From Monodelphis domestica (Eukaryota > Chordata > Mammalia > Didelphimorphia > Didelphidae): a DNA stretch of 64,000 nt. The translations under genes and the position numbers were made by a program. The notes under the pieces were generated by a model. The model saw nothing but the letters and a program-made list of their open reading frames with translations, did not search any database and was not told the DNA's origin. The stretch lies in the NCBI RefSeq assembly GCF_027887165.1, contig NC_077229.1, positions 114,403,520 through 114,467,519 on the forward strand, given 5' to 3'. Shown one piece after another: positions 34,265 to 46,727 of this stretch. How positions within the stretch are numbered: position 1 is the first letter of the stretch; each line of letters begins with the position of its first letter.

Positions 34265-34360
34265 GGACCCCTTAATTTTACAGATGAAGAAACTAAAACC
34301 CAGAGATGTTAGGTGACAGCCCTAGATCACAATGCAGTAAACATGAAAGCCACAAATAGC
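34265..34360 (-). repeat. CORE-SINE/MIR core fragment
   Basis: 'ttttacagatgaagaaacta', 'aaacccagagatgttaggtg' and 'ccctagatcacaatgcagta' match the antisense MIR core. Confidence 0.65.
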
Positions 34361-34689
34361 ATAGGAGGTGCTTACCATGTTAAAGATTGAAATTCTGTGC
34401 AACTTATTAGGGAAGGGGACTAAATAAAGGCCAGAGCAAAGTTATTGAATATCTTGTATCCATCATGTGCTTAATGAAGGCTTATCTTATTTAATTGACT
34501 AATCTTCCTGGCATTGTAAATAATAATAGGACTCCAAATTTTACATTTGAAAATGCCCTTAGAGAGACTAAAGAGAATGTCTAGTCCGATAGCCTTCTTT
34601 TCTCTGATATTTTATAGTTCATAAAGAACTTTGCTAACAGTCAACAAATAAGATAAGCAATACCCCATATTATTCTGTTTCTTGCTTCA

Positions 34690-35055
34690 ACTAAATTTCT
34701 TATTTGAAATTTTTATGTTTTCTTCTTATTCTGCAATCATTCTCTTTTTTACTTTTAAAAATATTTATTAATCTGTTACTCCCCTATTTTTTCTCATCCT
34801 CTCCCTGCACTGAGAAAATTTAAAAAGTAAAAAGAAAATCCTTTATATTCTGTTAAAAAAGCATAAACCCTCCCATGTAGTCATGTCTGAAAATGGATTT
34901 CTCTTTCTGCATTTGAAGTTCCTTACCTCTCAGGAAGTAAATGATGTATTTCCCATTTTTTCTTTAGGATTCACGGATTATTATTGTGTCATTCTGAGTT
35001 CTAACATGTTTCAAAGTTGTTTTTCTTTTATTCTCATTTGACTTCTGAACAAAAC
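34690..35055 (-). mobile_element. LINE-1 3' UTR fragment
   Basis: 'ctcatcctctccctgcactg', 'cccatgtagtcatgtctgaa', 'tctgcatttgaagttcctta', 'cctctcaggaagtaaatgat' and 'ttctttaggattcacggatt' match the antisense 3' UTR of marsupial LINE-1. No coding part. Confidence 0.65.
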
Positions 35056-35374
35056 TGAGGCTTCAGGAATTTGAGCAAGTTGTCTCCAGTAACATAGATA
35101 TTAAAGTGGGAAATCTAGACCTGACTGAACCTTTTGACTTTGAAGAACCTTTTTGACTGAGTCCAATATGCTACTAATAATATATGGTCACATGCATATA
35201 GATGTATGTATGTATGTATGCTACATGCTCCTGTGGATATTATTTTTACCTCTGTGTCATGTCTTTCTATTATATTGTAAACTCCTTGAAAGCACCAATA
35301 GCTTTCCAAGTGCCCTGTAGAAAAGAGGGATTCATTACATTTATAGTGTAGAATAGAAAAGAAAGAGATTTTCT

Positions 35375-35545
35375 GTGATTTTCTAGTTCCAATTAAGCTA
35401 TATGTACAGATGAGGGACCTGGAAGTCAGAGATGGGAGGGGACTTTTGCAAAGTTAAGGAATGAATTAATAACAGAACCAGAATTAGAGCAAAGTCTCTC
35501 ATGTTTCCCAGGTCATTTCTATTGAACTACACCAATAGATGTTGG
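35375..35545 (-). repeat. CORE-SINE/MIR copy
   Basis: 'gtacagatgagggacctgga', 'aaccagaattagagcaaagt' and 'tgaactacacc' at the tRNA-like head end follow the antisense MIR order. Diverged. Confidence 0.6.
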
Positions 35546-38500
35546 TAGGATGAAATGGATTTTGAACTGGTCTTTAAAAATGTTTTGCTTTGCATTTGGG
35601 GGCTGATTTTCATGGGTTCTTTGTCTACTGAGTTACAACACAGGAAAATTGCTTTCAGCTAGTCACTTTCCTGCAAAGGAAAATTTATCTTTAGATAATG
35701 ATTTTTCTCTTCTCCCCTCCCCCCAATCATATTGCCAATACTAGAGGAACTAATGTAGATTGCTGATCTAATGTTTGTAAAGTACTAGGAACTCATTGCA
35801 GAAAGGTTATGTAAATGTAAATGATATTAGTGGGCATTAATTAGGTTCCTGAGAATTTTCCTAAAATGCACATTAATCTTAACATAGAAGTTCCGAGAAG
35901 GAATCTTAAAATATAAAGTCAGAATTTGAAGGGATATCAGATAAGAGCATTTTGGGACTTTTAGGAAGACTAGAAAGAAGCCTAACATTAGAATATATTA
36001 TGCATAGACCATTACTAACTGGGAAGGATTTTAGAAATCAATTTTTTGTTGGTTATGTGATGACATATATGTGGGTATTTCCTCCAAAAATGTGAATTGC
36101 AACATAGGCTTGAATTTTTCCACTCTGTTCCCCTTCTTTTAAGGTTTGGTTGCTGTTTGTTGCTTTTATGTCAAGATCATTTCAAAGATATAGATACTCT
36201 TCCCCACATATTCCCACTCAATGAATTTTCCCTGATGACAAAAAATTGGTTAAGCAAAACTGATGGGTGTAGTTATTCTGCTAGAATATATCATATTCTG
36301 CTCCAATGTCCTCCATCTAACTTGATATCTTTCAAGTCAAGATTGGCCATCACATTTGCATAGGAGTTGGCTTTGTTTTAGTATGCTTTTCATTTATATC
36401 AGGGATATATCTAGATATCTCTCCTGGCTCTTTTTACTTTTGATCAATTTACACAAATATTCCTATGATTTGCTTAATTCTTAATTTTTATTATTTTTTT
36501 TTACAGCTCAAAAACATTGCACTGAATTAAAATATATTACCCAATTAATAGATGCCAACTTGGTCCCCACCCCTTTTGATTTTTCTTTTACTATCTACAA
36601 GTTAAAAAAATAATACCCCTGCTATTTTGATGATACAAATGATACAATAATCTTTCTTATGTAATTTTTGCCAATGTTATCTTATGAAATCTGCACAGAG
36701 GATCCAACCAACATGAGAGAGACCTTATTTTATATCTCTTGATAATGTAAGGATCTTTGTGGAACAAATGGATCTCCAGTATTTCTCTTTTACTTTCATT
36801 TACATGACTAGTCTACTTTTTATAGTTTGGAACCTCTTTGATGACATCCTTTAGCTCATACCCTGTTTCTCTTGATTGCCCTTTGAGTGATCTAAAGCTT
36901 AATTTTTCAAAGAGATTGTTGAATTCTATAACTTGTAGCCAGATAGCATCCCTGGGATATATTTTTATTTAAAATGTTGGCCTTCATTTCTAGTAGAAAT
37001 ATGCAGTCAGAAAAAGCACAGCAAAATATTTGAGAAAAAAAATAGGTTCTTTCTATGTATCCTGTTTAATTCTTGTACCAATTTACTGCTCTTTTTCAAT
37101 AACATAAGAGAGATGAATTGATGGACCAGTTCATGGATTGCTCATTCAACTCCTTATCATAATCTGTAGAGTAGGCATTTTTCATCTCCTGGAGTTTTCC
37201 TTGTGTGAATAGCTAGATTAAATTCCTTTGAGTGACCATAGATCTCAGACAATTGGAATGAATGTCTTCAATGAGTAGGATTTATTTGGAGGACCTTAGC
37301 ATGTAAAGAGAAACTCTATCCTATTCTGACTGCTGGATATCCTCCATGATAGTAGCAAACACCTTTGGCAGACCTACTTTCTACTTCATGCATCATTTTA
37401 TATAATTAATCAGAGTTAGGAAACAATTTCCTGTTGTTATATCTTTTAAGAAACTTATATTTGATATGTTCATAAAAGGTACCTTGTTTTAGATATGTTT
37501 AAAGCAGAATTTTGCTCTACATAATAAAGTGGCTACATAGAGGCCTTGATTTCTTTGCTCCTTTTAGTCAATGGTAACATTAAAGTTACAGTCCATAGTT
37601 GCAAACACCTATCTCTCATTAAAAATATTCTCATTGTGTGTATTTATTATTCTTACAAAAATTTTGGAGAGCTGGAAAAGTAATAATATATATGTGAATA
37701 ATTATTGATATTCCTGCTAACCATACCTCCTTTAAAATATTAAGGTACTAAAATTTTTCTGTGTAAATTTTCATCTTTTTTCAGATGGCTTAAGAATCAA
37801 TCATACTCTTTAGGGACCCCCCCAAATTAGGTAAGTTGTTTTCTCTCACGGTCATAACTATGGATATCTTGCCAAACTAAAAAAGTTACATTTGATTTGA
37901 GTCATTCTCCTTGTTTTGTTAGGATAAATAGAGCTGCTCATAATTTTCCCACTTGCTCCTCCTTTATATTTAAGAAATGACTTATTTTTTAAACTTTTAT
38001 TTATTTTGGCTATCATCCATCCAATTGACAAAGAAATCTAACACTGTTTGGGGCACTTCCTAGGATTTCTTGGTTTCTTCCTTATGGTGGTAAATTTATA
38101 TTTATTCATATTGTTAAGACATAGTAATGGTTTCTATAGATGTCTGTTCTTTTTTTATTTCCAATTTAGGGATGTCAGTAGATTTCTTAACTAGGTTAAG
38201 TTTGACTGTTTAGTCTTCAAGCTTGATATCAATTTGCCTTGCATACACAGCTGACACTGAAGTGAGTTTTACTTTAGTAATAAGTCATTTATTGCCTGAT
38301 AAAATATAATCAGTTTAATTTTTGTGTTATTAATTTGCATTCTTCATATCCAATACCTCTTTATACTTTTATTTGAAAAAAATATTCTTGATATCAAGAT
38401 ATGAGGCTTTGTGGAGGCTATACGTCTTTCAGCTATCATATATTTTACCACATTTTACAACATTTTTTTTGGTATTTCCCTATGTGTATCTTTTTAATGA

Positions 38501-38825
38501 AGAGACTCATCATTAAGTATGTGTTATTTTATTTTGGAAAATCTTATCAAGTTGTACATAGACCTTCTCTGTCCCTTTACTCACTGAAATAGGCATCAAT
38601 ACAATTATTTTTAAAATGATCTTTTTACTTGTCACAAGCATTTCAATTGGAGATGGCCAAATGTCCCTTGACATTTAGAATAGAGACGATATTTCCGGTT
38701 GTCTTTGGATTCATGATAAAATTAGCTCTGCAAATCCTTTATTTGCCTCTCTAAAAAGAACCTGTTGACAGTCTGACGATACAGCATTTAGAGCAGAATA
38801 ACATTCTATATTCCTTACATAATAA
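35546..38825. other. Unassigned AT-rich sequence, probably old LINE relics
   Basis: Long AT-rich stretch without useful ORFs. 36100-38800 has pyrimidine-biased, antisense-LINE-like composition. I could not place it confidently in LINE-1, RTE or another family. Confidence 0.3.
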
Positions 38826-38830
38826 AAAAA

Positions 38831-39022
38831 TTTTTTTTAAACCCTTACCTTCCATCTTGGAATCAATACTGTGTATTGGCTCCAAGGCAGAAGGGCTAGG
38901 CAATGGGGGTCAAGTGACTTGCCCAGGGTCACACAGCTAGGAAGTGTCTGAGGTCAAATTTGAACCTAGGACCTCCTGTCTCTAGGCCTGGCTCTCAATC
39001 CACTGAGCTACCCAGCTGCCCC
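38831..39022 (-). mobile_element. Marsupial tRNA-derived CORE-SINE
   Basis: Near full length, in antisense: T-rich tail, 'cccttaccttccatcttgga', 'atcaatactgtgtattggct', the core 'gtgacttgcccagggtcaca', 'cagctaggaagtgtctgagg' and the head 'ctcaatccactgagctaccc'. A second copy of the same family is at 57881-58063 on the plus strand. Pol III A and B boxes lie in the head but are those of a SINE, not a tRNA gene. Confidence 0.88.
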
Positions 39023-39129
39023 CTGGTTTTTAAAATTATATATAGTAAGTAAAATCATTCTGTCAGATTTATGTGAATTATGTACCTCAGAATATTTGGG
39101 AGAGAATCAGTGCTAGGGAACATAAAGAA

Positions 39130-41590
39130 CACCAGATAGGAACAAAAGACCTGGGCAAGTCAAGTTAATTTACCTGGTTGTTTTGGACCAGGAATCATGC
39201 TAAACACTGGGATAAAAAGAAAGGAAAAAAACTCATTACCTGCCCTCAAGAAGCATTTATTCAAAGTGTGAAAGACAAGAAATAAATAATGGGTACATAA
39301 TGTATATACACAAATAGATGTATTTTATATAAATATAGATACAGCTAATATATATGCATAAAGTATTTAAGATACTTGTAAGACAGGATTTTCCTCCACA
39401 GAAGTAAGCATATTTGATCATTTTTATGCTAAAAAACCAATAAGCACATAGAGACCTTGAGTTTTTCTTTTCTTTTCTTTTTTGTCAATTGTTTGATGAA
39501 AGACTTCTGTTTGCAAACAAATGTTTCAAAATTTCATTGAGGGTATCCTCAGTGCATGTTATTCTCATAAAATATACACCATGTAAACATATATAGTAGA
39601 TGTACATATATATGCAAAATAGACATGTAGATTAAGGTAATCTGAAAGGAGAGTATTTGTGAGGATCAGGAGTGTAGAATTTGAACTGCAATGTGAAGGA
39701 AACCTGGACAATTATATTTTGATATTAGAGGGAAAAACATTCTAGACATAGGATGCAGCAAGTGCATGTAGCAAGTGGAAAGTTCACAGAGATGAGAAGT
39801 CAGAGGAACTGTGTTTGAGGCATAAACTATGTTTGAGGAACTGGAAGTAGGTCAACCTTGACTCTCATGTATGTGGTGGGGAATAAGAGCTAAAACAACT
39901 AGAAAGAAAGGAAGGGGCCAGGTTATGAAGATCCTTTAGTTTCAAAAGACTTTATATTCAATTTTTGTGTGGGAATAATAAAATCAGTTTTAAAGTGTAG
40001 ATTTTTCTATGCTCAACATTTTTTGGTGACCAAATGGAGAATGAATTGGAATAAGGAAAAATGGATGCAAGTGGATCATGCTATTAAAGTTGTCTGAGTG
40101 AGAAATAAGGACCAGAACAAGGGTTCTGGACATATCAAGACCACATGAATGGAAAGAAGGGGGCATAAGATAATAAAGGGGAATAGTAAGATGTGGCGAT
40201 GGATATATAAGGTGACCAGTTTAGGGTAAAACCAATTTTGTGAAACTGGGTGAATAGAAGAGTGATGATACCTCAGTTTATAATAGGAAAATTCAGAAGG
40301 GGTAAGAATTTTGTGGAAAATGTCTTTTTGTGTGTGTGTGTTGGGTTTGAGATTCCTAAAGATAATATAGCTCAAGATGTCCAGAGGTCATTGGAGATAT
40401 TTGACTTTATTTTAGGGGACATATTCCAGGGTTGGCTATTGGATAAAAAATTGAACAAATAAAGATCTTGCAATCCTCTGTAAAGAGATAACAATTGATC
40501 CCCTAGGAGCTAATGAGATCACTAATTAAGCTAGTTATCAAAGAATGTAACTCAAAGTAGGGGGAAAGGAATAAAGTCTTGGCACTATCCATAGTTAGAG
40601 AGCATGAGTTGGATGGAAAAATCAGATAACCAGACTGAGAAGTGGTCATATAGATAGGAGACATTGTCAATAAAAACCAAAGAGTATGAAGAGAAAGATG
40701 ATAAATGGTGTCAAATGCTGCAGAGAAGTCTAGGAGGATCAGGTTTGAAAAAAGGTCATTGGATTTGGCAGTTGAGAGTAATTTTGGAGTGGATTTGAAT
40801 GATTACCTTAGAAGCTAAATTGCAGAAAATTTAGAAGATTCAGAATGAGAGAATGTGAAGTACTGAATACAGATGGTTTTCTCAAAGGGCTTAGCAATGA
40901 AGGGGAGGAAATAGAATGATATTCTAGTGGCTATTGAATAAAGTGAGTATATTTTTAAAATCGAAGAGGCATGAGCATATTGGTAGGCAGTAGAAAAACA
41001 ACAAGTATATGGGAGATATCAAAGACACTAAAGAGAGTGGAGATGATAGCTGGTTCAATTTGCTTGAGAAGCTGGAACTGACTGGGATCAAAGGCTCTTG
41101 TAGATGGGTTTCAAAAAAGAGAAGGGAATGTCTTCATCTGAGGATAGGTTGAAGGAAGAAATAGTGGAGGAAGTTGAGTGATGTGAGATGAAGAAAAGAA
41201 GATCTTAAAAATTGGTCGTATTTTTTCCCCATGAAATATGGTTGAGGTCCTTGGTTTAGAGGGTAGGTGGGGGGTACATTGGGAGACTTAAGGAAAGTAG
41301 AGAACGTTTTAAATAGCAGGTATTTAGACTAAGGTAGAGAATCAATTAGGGGAAATAGAATGTTTGCCTTGAATCAGGGAGGGCACTTCTGAGATTAGAT
41401 AATATACATTTTCAGTTGACCCAATCAGCACAGTTAGGTTATTTTCTCTATTTCTGATCAGCAGCATGTAAATCAGAATACAGGCATTGGATGATGGCAG
41501 TAATCTAGGGTTGGGATTTAACAAGTTATGATTGACTATAGCATGAGGGAACAAGGGAATCTACAACAGGGGATAGTGTAGAGTGGAATT
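39130..41590 (-). mobile_element. Long degenerate LINE-2 copy
   Basis: About 2.4 kb antisense to LINE-2. It begins at the 3' end (about 39190: 'atgctaaacactgggataaa', 'ctgccctcaagaagcattta'), passes the ORF C-terminal blocks (39660-40100) and the reverse-transcriptase centre (40380-40520). It continues to the 5' side of the ORF ('gtgtcaaatgctgcagagaa' 40709-40728; 'gaagctggaactgactggga' about 41070). The catalytic Y-A-D-D position near 40473-40484 now reads F-T-E-D. 39390-39600 is unrelated AT-rich sequence inserted in it. Non-coding. Confidence 0.75.
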
Positions 41591-41599
41591 AATTCATCG

Positions 41600-41780
41600 A
41601 AGGTTAAAATTTTGGTTCAAAAACTTGCTAGCTGTATAATCTTAAGTAATTTCATGTCTCTGAACCCCAGATTACTAATTTACAAAATAAAATGACATCT
41701 ACTTTAGAGGGTTATTTTGAGGAGAATGTTTTTAAACATTACAGCTCTCTATAAATATGAGTTACTATTATAGAGATGAA
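41600..41780 (+). repeat. CORE-SINE (MIR/THER-like)
   Basis: 'ttgctagctgtataatctta', 'gtctctgaaccccagattac', 'ggttattttgaggagaatg' and 'ctctataaatatgagttact' follow the sense order of a MIR/THER element. Confidence 0.65.
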
Positions 41781-42009
41781 ACTACCAATTTTGTCTATAG
41801 AAATTAACTTTCCTAAGTTTGTTTGGTCCCCATTAAAGGAATAAAAAGTTGGTTTGGTTTTTTAGATTCTTTAGAGTAGAAATATAAAAGAAAGAAAAAA
41901 GAGTTTATAAGTTATCAAAAAAGGATCTTTTTTTAAAGTGGATAGGACTGAAAATGAAATTAAGAACTTAGTATATTTTTCTGTTGGTTTAGGATCAGGG
42001 GAGGGGAGA

Positions 42010-42240
42010 TTATGTGATAATGGGAAGGGTATGGTATTTGGAATCAGAAGGCCCAAAGTGATGTGCTGACTTTATTATGTACTTCTCTTTATGTCAGCAG
42101 TTCCCCCATCCATTAATAGAGACAGCATTAATAGCCATGTCAGTTGCACTATCTGCCTCATAGGATTGAATCTAATGAAATAATGTATAAAAATACTTTA
42201 AAATGTGCTAAATGAATTTAATTATTATTATTTAAACTAG
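42010..42240 (+). repeat. CORE-SINE (MIR/THER-like), degraded
   Basis: 'gtatggtatttggaatcaga', 'tctgcctcataggattgaat' and 'gtgctaaatgaatttaatta' retain the sense order of a MIR-type SINE. The core is strongly diverged. Confidence 0.5.
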
Positions 42241-42485
42241 TTCTGGCTTTTTCAGATAATTGTTAAAATAGAAATATTGTTTAACTCAGTTAATTTTTAT
42301 TTTAAAAATAAAAATTATTTTTAGATTCACTGTTACTCTAATAAAATGTTTTCATTATTATTTTAAGTTTTGGTTAGATATTGGATTATATAATATTGTA
42401 TTGATTTAAGGCATTTTAATTTTTGGCATATACCAAGATAAAGGAATAATAAACTCTTGGTCAGAAATGGTGTCCATGTAATATA

Positions 42486-42672
42486 ACTAGGTTGCTCAGT
42501 AGATAGATAACTGTCAGGAAGATCCGAGTTTAAATCCTGCCTCAGATACTTATTAGGCATATGACCCTACACAAATCACTTAAGTTTAGTAAGCCTCAGT
42601 TTCCTCATCTGTAAAATGAGATAATTAATTTGTTTTTGAAGGACCATCCCTTCTAGCTCTAAATGTATGATC
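42486..42672 (+). repeat. CORE-SINE (marsupial MIR/THER type)
   Basis: 'ctaggttgctcagtagatag' (head), 'gagtttaaatcctgcctcag' (B box), 'gcctcagtttcctcatctgt', 'aaaatgaga' and the tail 'ccttctagctctaaatgtat'. Complete in order, moderately diverged. Confidence 0.75.
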
Positions 42673-42800
42673 ATTTTATCCTCTGATTATACTCTGTATG
42701 TACCTATATGGAGGAATGCTAAAATATATACATATATGCCAATATACATATATGTATTTGGATCAGATTTGTCAATTACATCAAAAGAGAAGAAGAAAAC

Positions 42801-42803
<3 letters not shown>

Positions 42804-42833
<30 letters not shown>
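42804..42833. repeat. (TA)n microsatellite
   Basis: Fifteen uninterrupted TA units. Confidence 0.95.
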
Positions 42834-42835
<2 letters not shown>

Positions 42836-44050
42836 TTAAATCATGTACTACAGACAAAAGCTCAGAAGTGATACAAAGGGGGCTGATATAATGTCAGCGG
42901 AGAATGCCAGTGATTCATACAAAACAATATCCAAGAAATCATTAATGATAAAAACTAATAGCCTCAGATAGCTGTACACAAATATACAGATATCCCTTCT
43001 ACATCCTGGCATTAGGTGCTGGTGCAGGGAATTGGGCTGTGATCTGGAAAATCTGCATAAAATTTTTTGGCCCTCCATTCCAACCAGGGAAGAAATATGA
43101 AATTTTTCTTTTTATTTTATGGGTATTTATAGTACCCTATTATAAAAGTTGGGTTGAGTATTTGGTCATAGGCTATATGTAGGTCAACGTGAAGTAAAAA
43201 TACTGTATGAAAAAGAAAATTTAAAATAAGTATGAAAATTCTAAAAGTGAAACAAAATATGTAGATATTATACAATGCTATTCATATATTGTATTCATTT
43301 TGGAGTTTCCAAACTTTTTCTGTTTCCTCTTCTGGCTTTCACATATCATTTGCAGATTTCCCATTTAACTTCTTATGCTGAGGAAACCATAGTGGGGAAA
43401 GTTGCCATGTGAAAGGGATACCTCTATATATTATGCAAAAGAAAAGTGGTATTTTAGCTAACAAAAGGAGGTCAATTCAACTAAATAGGTATCTCTGACC
43501 CTTGGCAGAATGGGATTCATAGCTGGAATATGGATATGCAGGGAAAGACCACATAAAAAGAACTAAATAGTTTAAAAGAGACAATTAAAAATCTATATAT
43601 ACAGAAGATACATTTATATGAAAAAAGAACACAATGAATCAGAGCAGAGAAGGATGAATATTACTACAATGAATATTACAGAAGAAATGAACTTAACTCT
43701 GCATTGATTAAGGTCTGGTTGGGTCACTCTTTTAACAAGACATATATTTTTTATTGTGAATTTCTAATCATTGAGAAATTCCCAGGGAAGAAAGGGAAAA
43801 TAGTCAAAGCATTTTTAATAAAAATGCAGAGTACCTAGGATACATTTCTCAAAACATTTTTTCTCCAAGCAGACTTAGAAGCAGATCTTATGTAGTCACA
43901 CCTCTCCAGTTCCCTCAATACTTCTAACAGGGAGGCTGGAGGCTGGAGCAAAGAAATCTATCTGAAGCCTCCATTTAAAGGGTGCTCATAGACCAATTAA
44001 CTCCATTTTCCACCCACTCAACACCTTGGTCTGGACTCCTTCATGCGCCT
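42834..44050. other. Unassigned AT-rich sequence
   Basis: No gene or confidently assigned repeat. Short chance frames only. Confidence 0.35.
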
Positions 44051-44054
44051 AGGT

Positions 44055-44165
44055 TACTTGTAAGCTCCTTGAGGGAAGAGGGTATCTCTTGTTTGTATCT
44101 CTGGGGTTTAGCATTCCATTTGACACATAATAAATGCTTAATAAATGTTTGAATATCAATTAGTC
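44055..44165 (+). repeat. LINE-2 3' end fragment
   Basis: 'ttgtaagctccttgagggaa', 'tttgtatctctggggtttag' and 'acacataataaatgcttaat' closely match the LINE-2 3' UTR end in sense. Confidence 0.75.
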
Positions 44166-44684
44166 TTCTTACCCTTACTTGTGAAGAAAAAAAGACAATT
44201 GAGAGCAGTAGAGAATTAGGCCAGCATAACACACTGATTAAGTGACAGACCAACTATCCTGGGACCAAGAAATATGTTAACAATTCCTCATAAATCTTTA
44301 GCCCATTAGATTCAATTACCACTTGGTAATTCCGCTTTGGTCTTTCTTTATTACTCATACCAAATGTTTCATTGGCTTGTTTTTGCTACTTAAGACTGTT
44401 TATCTTATTAGAATTATATGTGGGTAATTTTATGTGGCTTCTAGTGGTTTCCCTACACATCATTTAGAGGAACAACAATGAGACATCTGAAACTAGATTT
44501 GTTTTGGTACTATTTTGGTGAATGGCTGATCCTATTAATTCTCCCTAGATTTTTTTGGAAGAGAGGACCCAGGGCCAGAGAAGAATTAAAAAAAGGGGAC
44601 CTACCACATGGATTATACTTGAGTATTTGCGCTACTATTGGCTTCAAGCTATCACTTCTAATCTCTTCTAGCTCTTGGATGTTA

Positions 44685-44895
44685 TGATCTATTTTTTAAT
44701 ATTCTGTACAATTCTAGCATTTTATACTCTAATAGTTCTAGTTGTGACATTCTATGTCAAAACCAACATTCTACATTCTAACTTCTTTATAGCACTGAAG
44801 TCCTAGGTTCTAAGATCTTTTTCTGCTTTTATGTTCCCCATATCCCTTTCAACTCTAACACATTATATGTTAGTATTCTGTCCTTTCAGTATTCT
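44685..44895 (+). repeat. Degenerate tandem TTCTA-type repeat
   Basis: Repeated 'ttctagcattttatactcta', 'gttctagttgtgacattcta', 'acattctacattctaacttc' and 'cctaggttctaagatctttt' resemble the expanded tail of a CORE-SINE ('ccagctctgacattctatgttct'). Period is irregular, about 10-20 bp. It is probably an old SINE-tail expansion. Confidence 0.5.
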
Positions 44896-45176
44896 TAATT
44901 TTTTAAACTTATTCAAGGTTACAGAGACATTGATTTTATTTGTTCATTTAATTTTTTAATTTGGATGCTAAAAACCAATTAAAATTAGCATCATTTGCAT
45001 ATTAGAATGAAAAAACAGAATTGTACATGAAATTGTGAATATTAAGCGTAACTTTTTTCTTTGAATAAACATAACAAATTCCTTTCAAAACTATCCTACT
45101 TGTTAGTGATTTTCTGGACTTCTGACTGCTTTTCCCTGCTAGTTAAAATGTGTCAATGATACTCTCCTCTCTCTTC

Positions 45177-45379
45177 TTTCCTTCCTTCCTTCCTTCCTTC
45201 CTTCCTTCCTTCCTTCCTTCCTTCCTTCCTTCCTTCCTTCCTTCCTTCCTTCCTTCCTTCCTTCCTTCCTTTCTTCCTTCGTTCCTTCCTTCGTTCCTTC
45301 GTTCCTTCGTTCCTTCGTTCCTTCGTTCCTTCGTTCCTTCGTTCCTTCCTTCCTTCCTTCCTTCCTTCCTTCCTTCCTT
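45177..45379. repeat. (TTCC)n / (TTCCTTCG)n compound microsatellite
   Basis: About 200 bp of TTCC units with an inner block at 45280-45341 where alternate units read TTCG. This gives eight CpGs, mostly spaced exactly 8 bp apart. ORFs on both strands across it (Ser/Phe/Leu/Pro or Lys/Glu/Gly/Arg repeats) are products of the repeat, not genes. It abuts an antisense LINE-1 3' UTR fragment, whose own C/T-rich tract is a plausible seed. Confidence 0.97.
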
Positions 45380-45384
45380 TCTTC

Positions 45385-45485
45385 TCTCTCTTAAGTAAAA
45401 AAAAAAAACAAACTAAAACAAAGCACTTGTAAGAATTATGCATAGTTAAAACAAATTCCCATTTTGCCTGTGTCTGAAAAACAAG
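45385..45485 (-). mobile_element. LINE-1 3' UTR fragment next to microsatellite
   Basis: 'cacttgtaagaattatgcat', 'agttaaaacaaattcccatt' and 'ttgcctgtgtctgaaaaaca' match the antisense LINE-1 3' UTR that normally follows a C/T-rich tract. Confidence 0.6.
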
Positions 45486-46682
45486 TTTTCATTGTGTGGT
45501 TGGTGGTAACTCTTGAGGGGCACTGTGGTTGGTGATGGAATTATGGTTTCTCTTTCTTGATTTTAGGTAGCTGCTTTTTTGAATGTTCTCTTCCATTCAT
45601 CATGGTTTTCCAGCATTTTGGCTTTTCTCCCAGGTAGGAAATGTGTTCTTTAAAAGATGAATATAATCGGGACTTTTTTTTGGTATCTGGTAGATAGGGA
45701 TATGTAATATGTGTATATATATGCCTAAAGATGCTGATAAGTGATATGACAGAAACAGTAAAAACTGGAGCCACAGACATTATCATTTTGCTCTTCAGAT
45801 ACAATTAATTTCTTCAGGCCTCTAGAATGTGTATGAGGCTTTTAAGATCAACACATATGTACAGGAAAGGAGATTAAATATAAATGTCTTAAGGTGATTT
45901 AAACTTAACCACTAACAATTTACCTTATCCTAAGGTACCATTTAGTTTTTAAAATTTCTATGTTAATTGTCAGGTTTCAAACACTTCTTCTGAAATCTTC
46001 CTTTTACTCATATATAGTGTGGTATGAAGTTATCTATTAAAATTACAAGTTGAGATTTTCCAATAAGGGATAAAGTGGCCAGTTATATGGATTATTGGGG
46101 CAGAGGGAATAGGAATCTAATTTAATTTAATTCAGTTCAAATATTAAGTACCTATTTTGTGCACATGTCCCAAAGAGTCTAATGTATCATCATACTGTCA
46201 TGGATTCTTGAGGCCAGTTGTAAAATGAAAGCTCTGTCAGAGTTTACCAGACTAAGAAGCCTTCAAATAAGGTCTTGGTGGCAGAGAGAATCTAATTTCT
46301 AAGGACCAATTTAAATAACTCCAAAGAATCTCATTATTTCTTCCTATTAGGTGGTGAATTCTTGATCCCAGGCCTTAGTACCTTTGTACCCGTCCTTCCA
46401 ACTCTAGAGTGATGGTGTCAGAATAGTAGGAGAGAAAGCAGAGGTTTTTATAAATTATAGTTATTAGATTATAAGTATGATATTTATTCTCTTGGCATTC
46501 TAAATTCTTATCTAATGTTAATTAACTAACATATTAGTGGGTTTCTAAAAATGAAACTAGAAAATATACAGGTTTTGTAGGTACATGGAAATATAAAAGA
46601 GGTTCTTGGAAAAGTTAGTAAAAGTCAAAATAACTATTCCATGGAACATTTGGTCATCATGTCTTACAATGGACACAGTGAG
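45486..46682. other. Unassigned sequence
   Basis: No gene recognised; the minus-strand frame 45541-45804 (87 codons) has no known domain. Confidence 0.35.
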
Positions 46683-46727
46683 AATAATAATAATAATAAT
46701 AATAAGAAGAAGAAGAAGAAGAAGAAA
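46683..46727. repeat. (AAT)n to (AAG)n compound microsatellite
   Basis: A run of AAT units passes directly into AAG units. Confidence 0.95.

Noticed and set aside
35546..38825. Possible RTE/BovB-type antisense coding remnant around 36800-37650
   Set aside because: Composition suggested a retroelement, but the conceptual translation of about 37100-37500 has no motif I can name, so the region is left unassigned.
38831..39022. tRNA-like A and B boxes
   Set aside because: They belong to the head of a CORE-SINE with a MIR-type core and tail; no cloverleaf or anticodon stem is possible.
45150..45443. Overlapping 82- and 96-codon ORFs with Ser-Phe-Leu-Pro or Lys-Glu-Gly-Arg repeats
   Set aside because: They are direct translations of the TTCC/TTCG microsatellite on the two strands; no start context or non-repeat sequence supports a gene.
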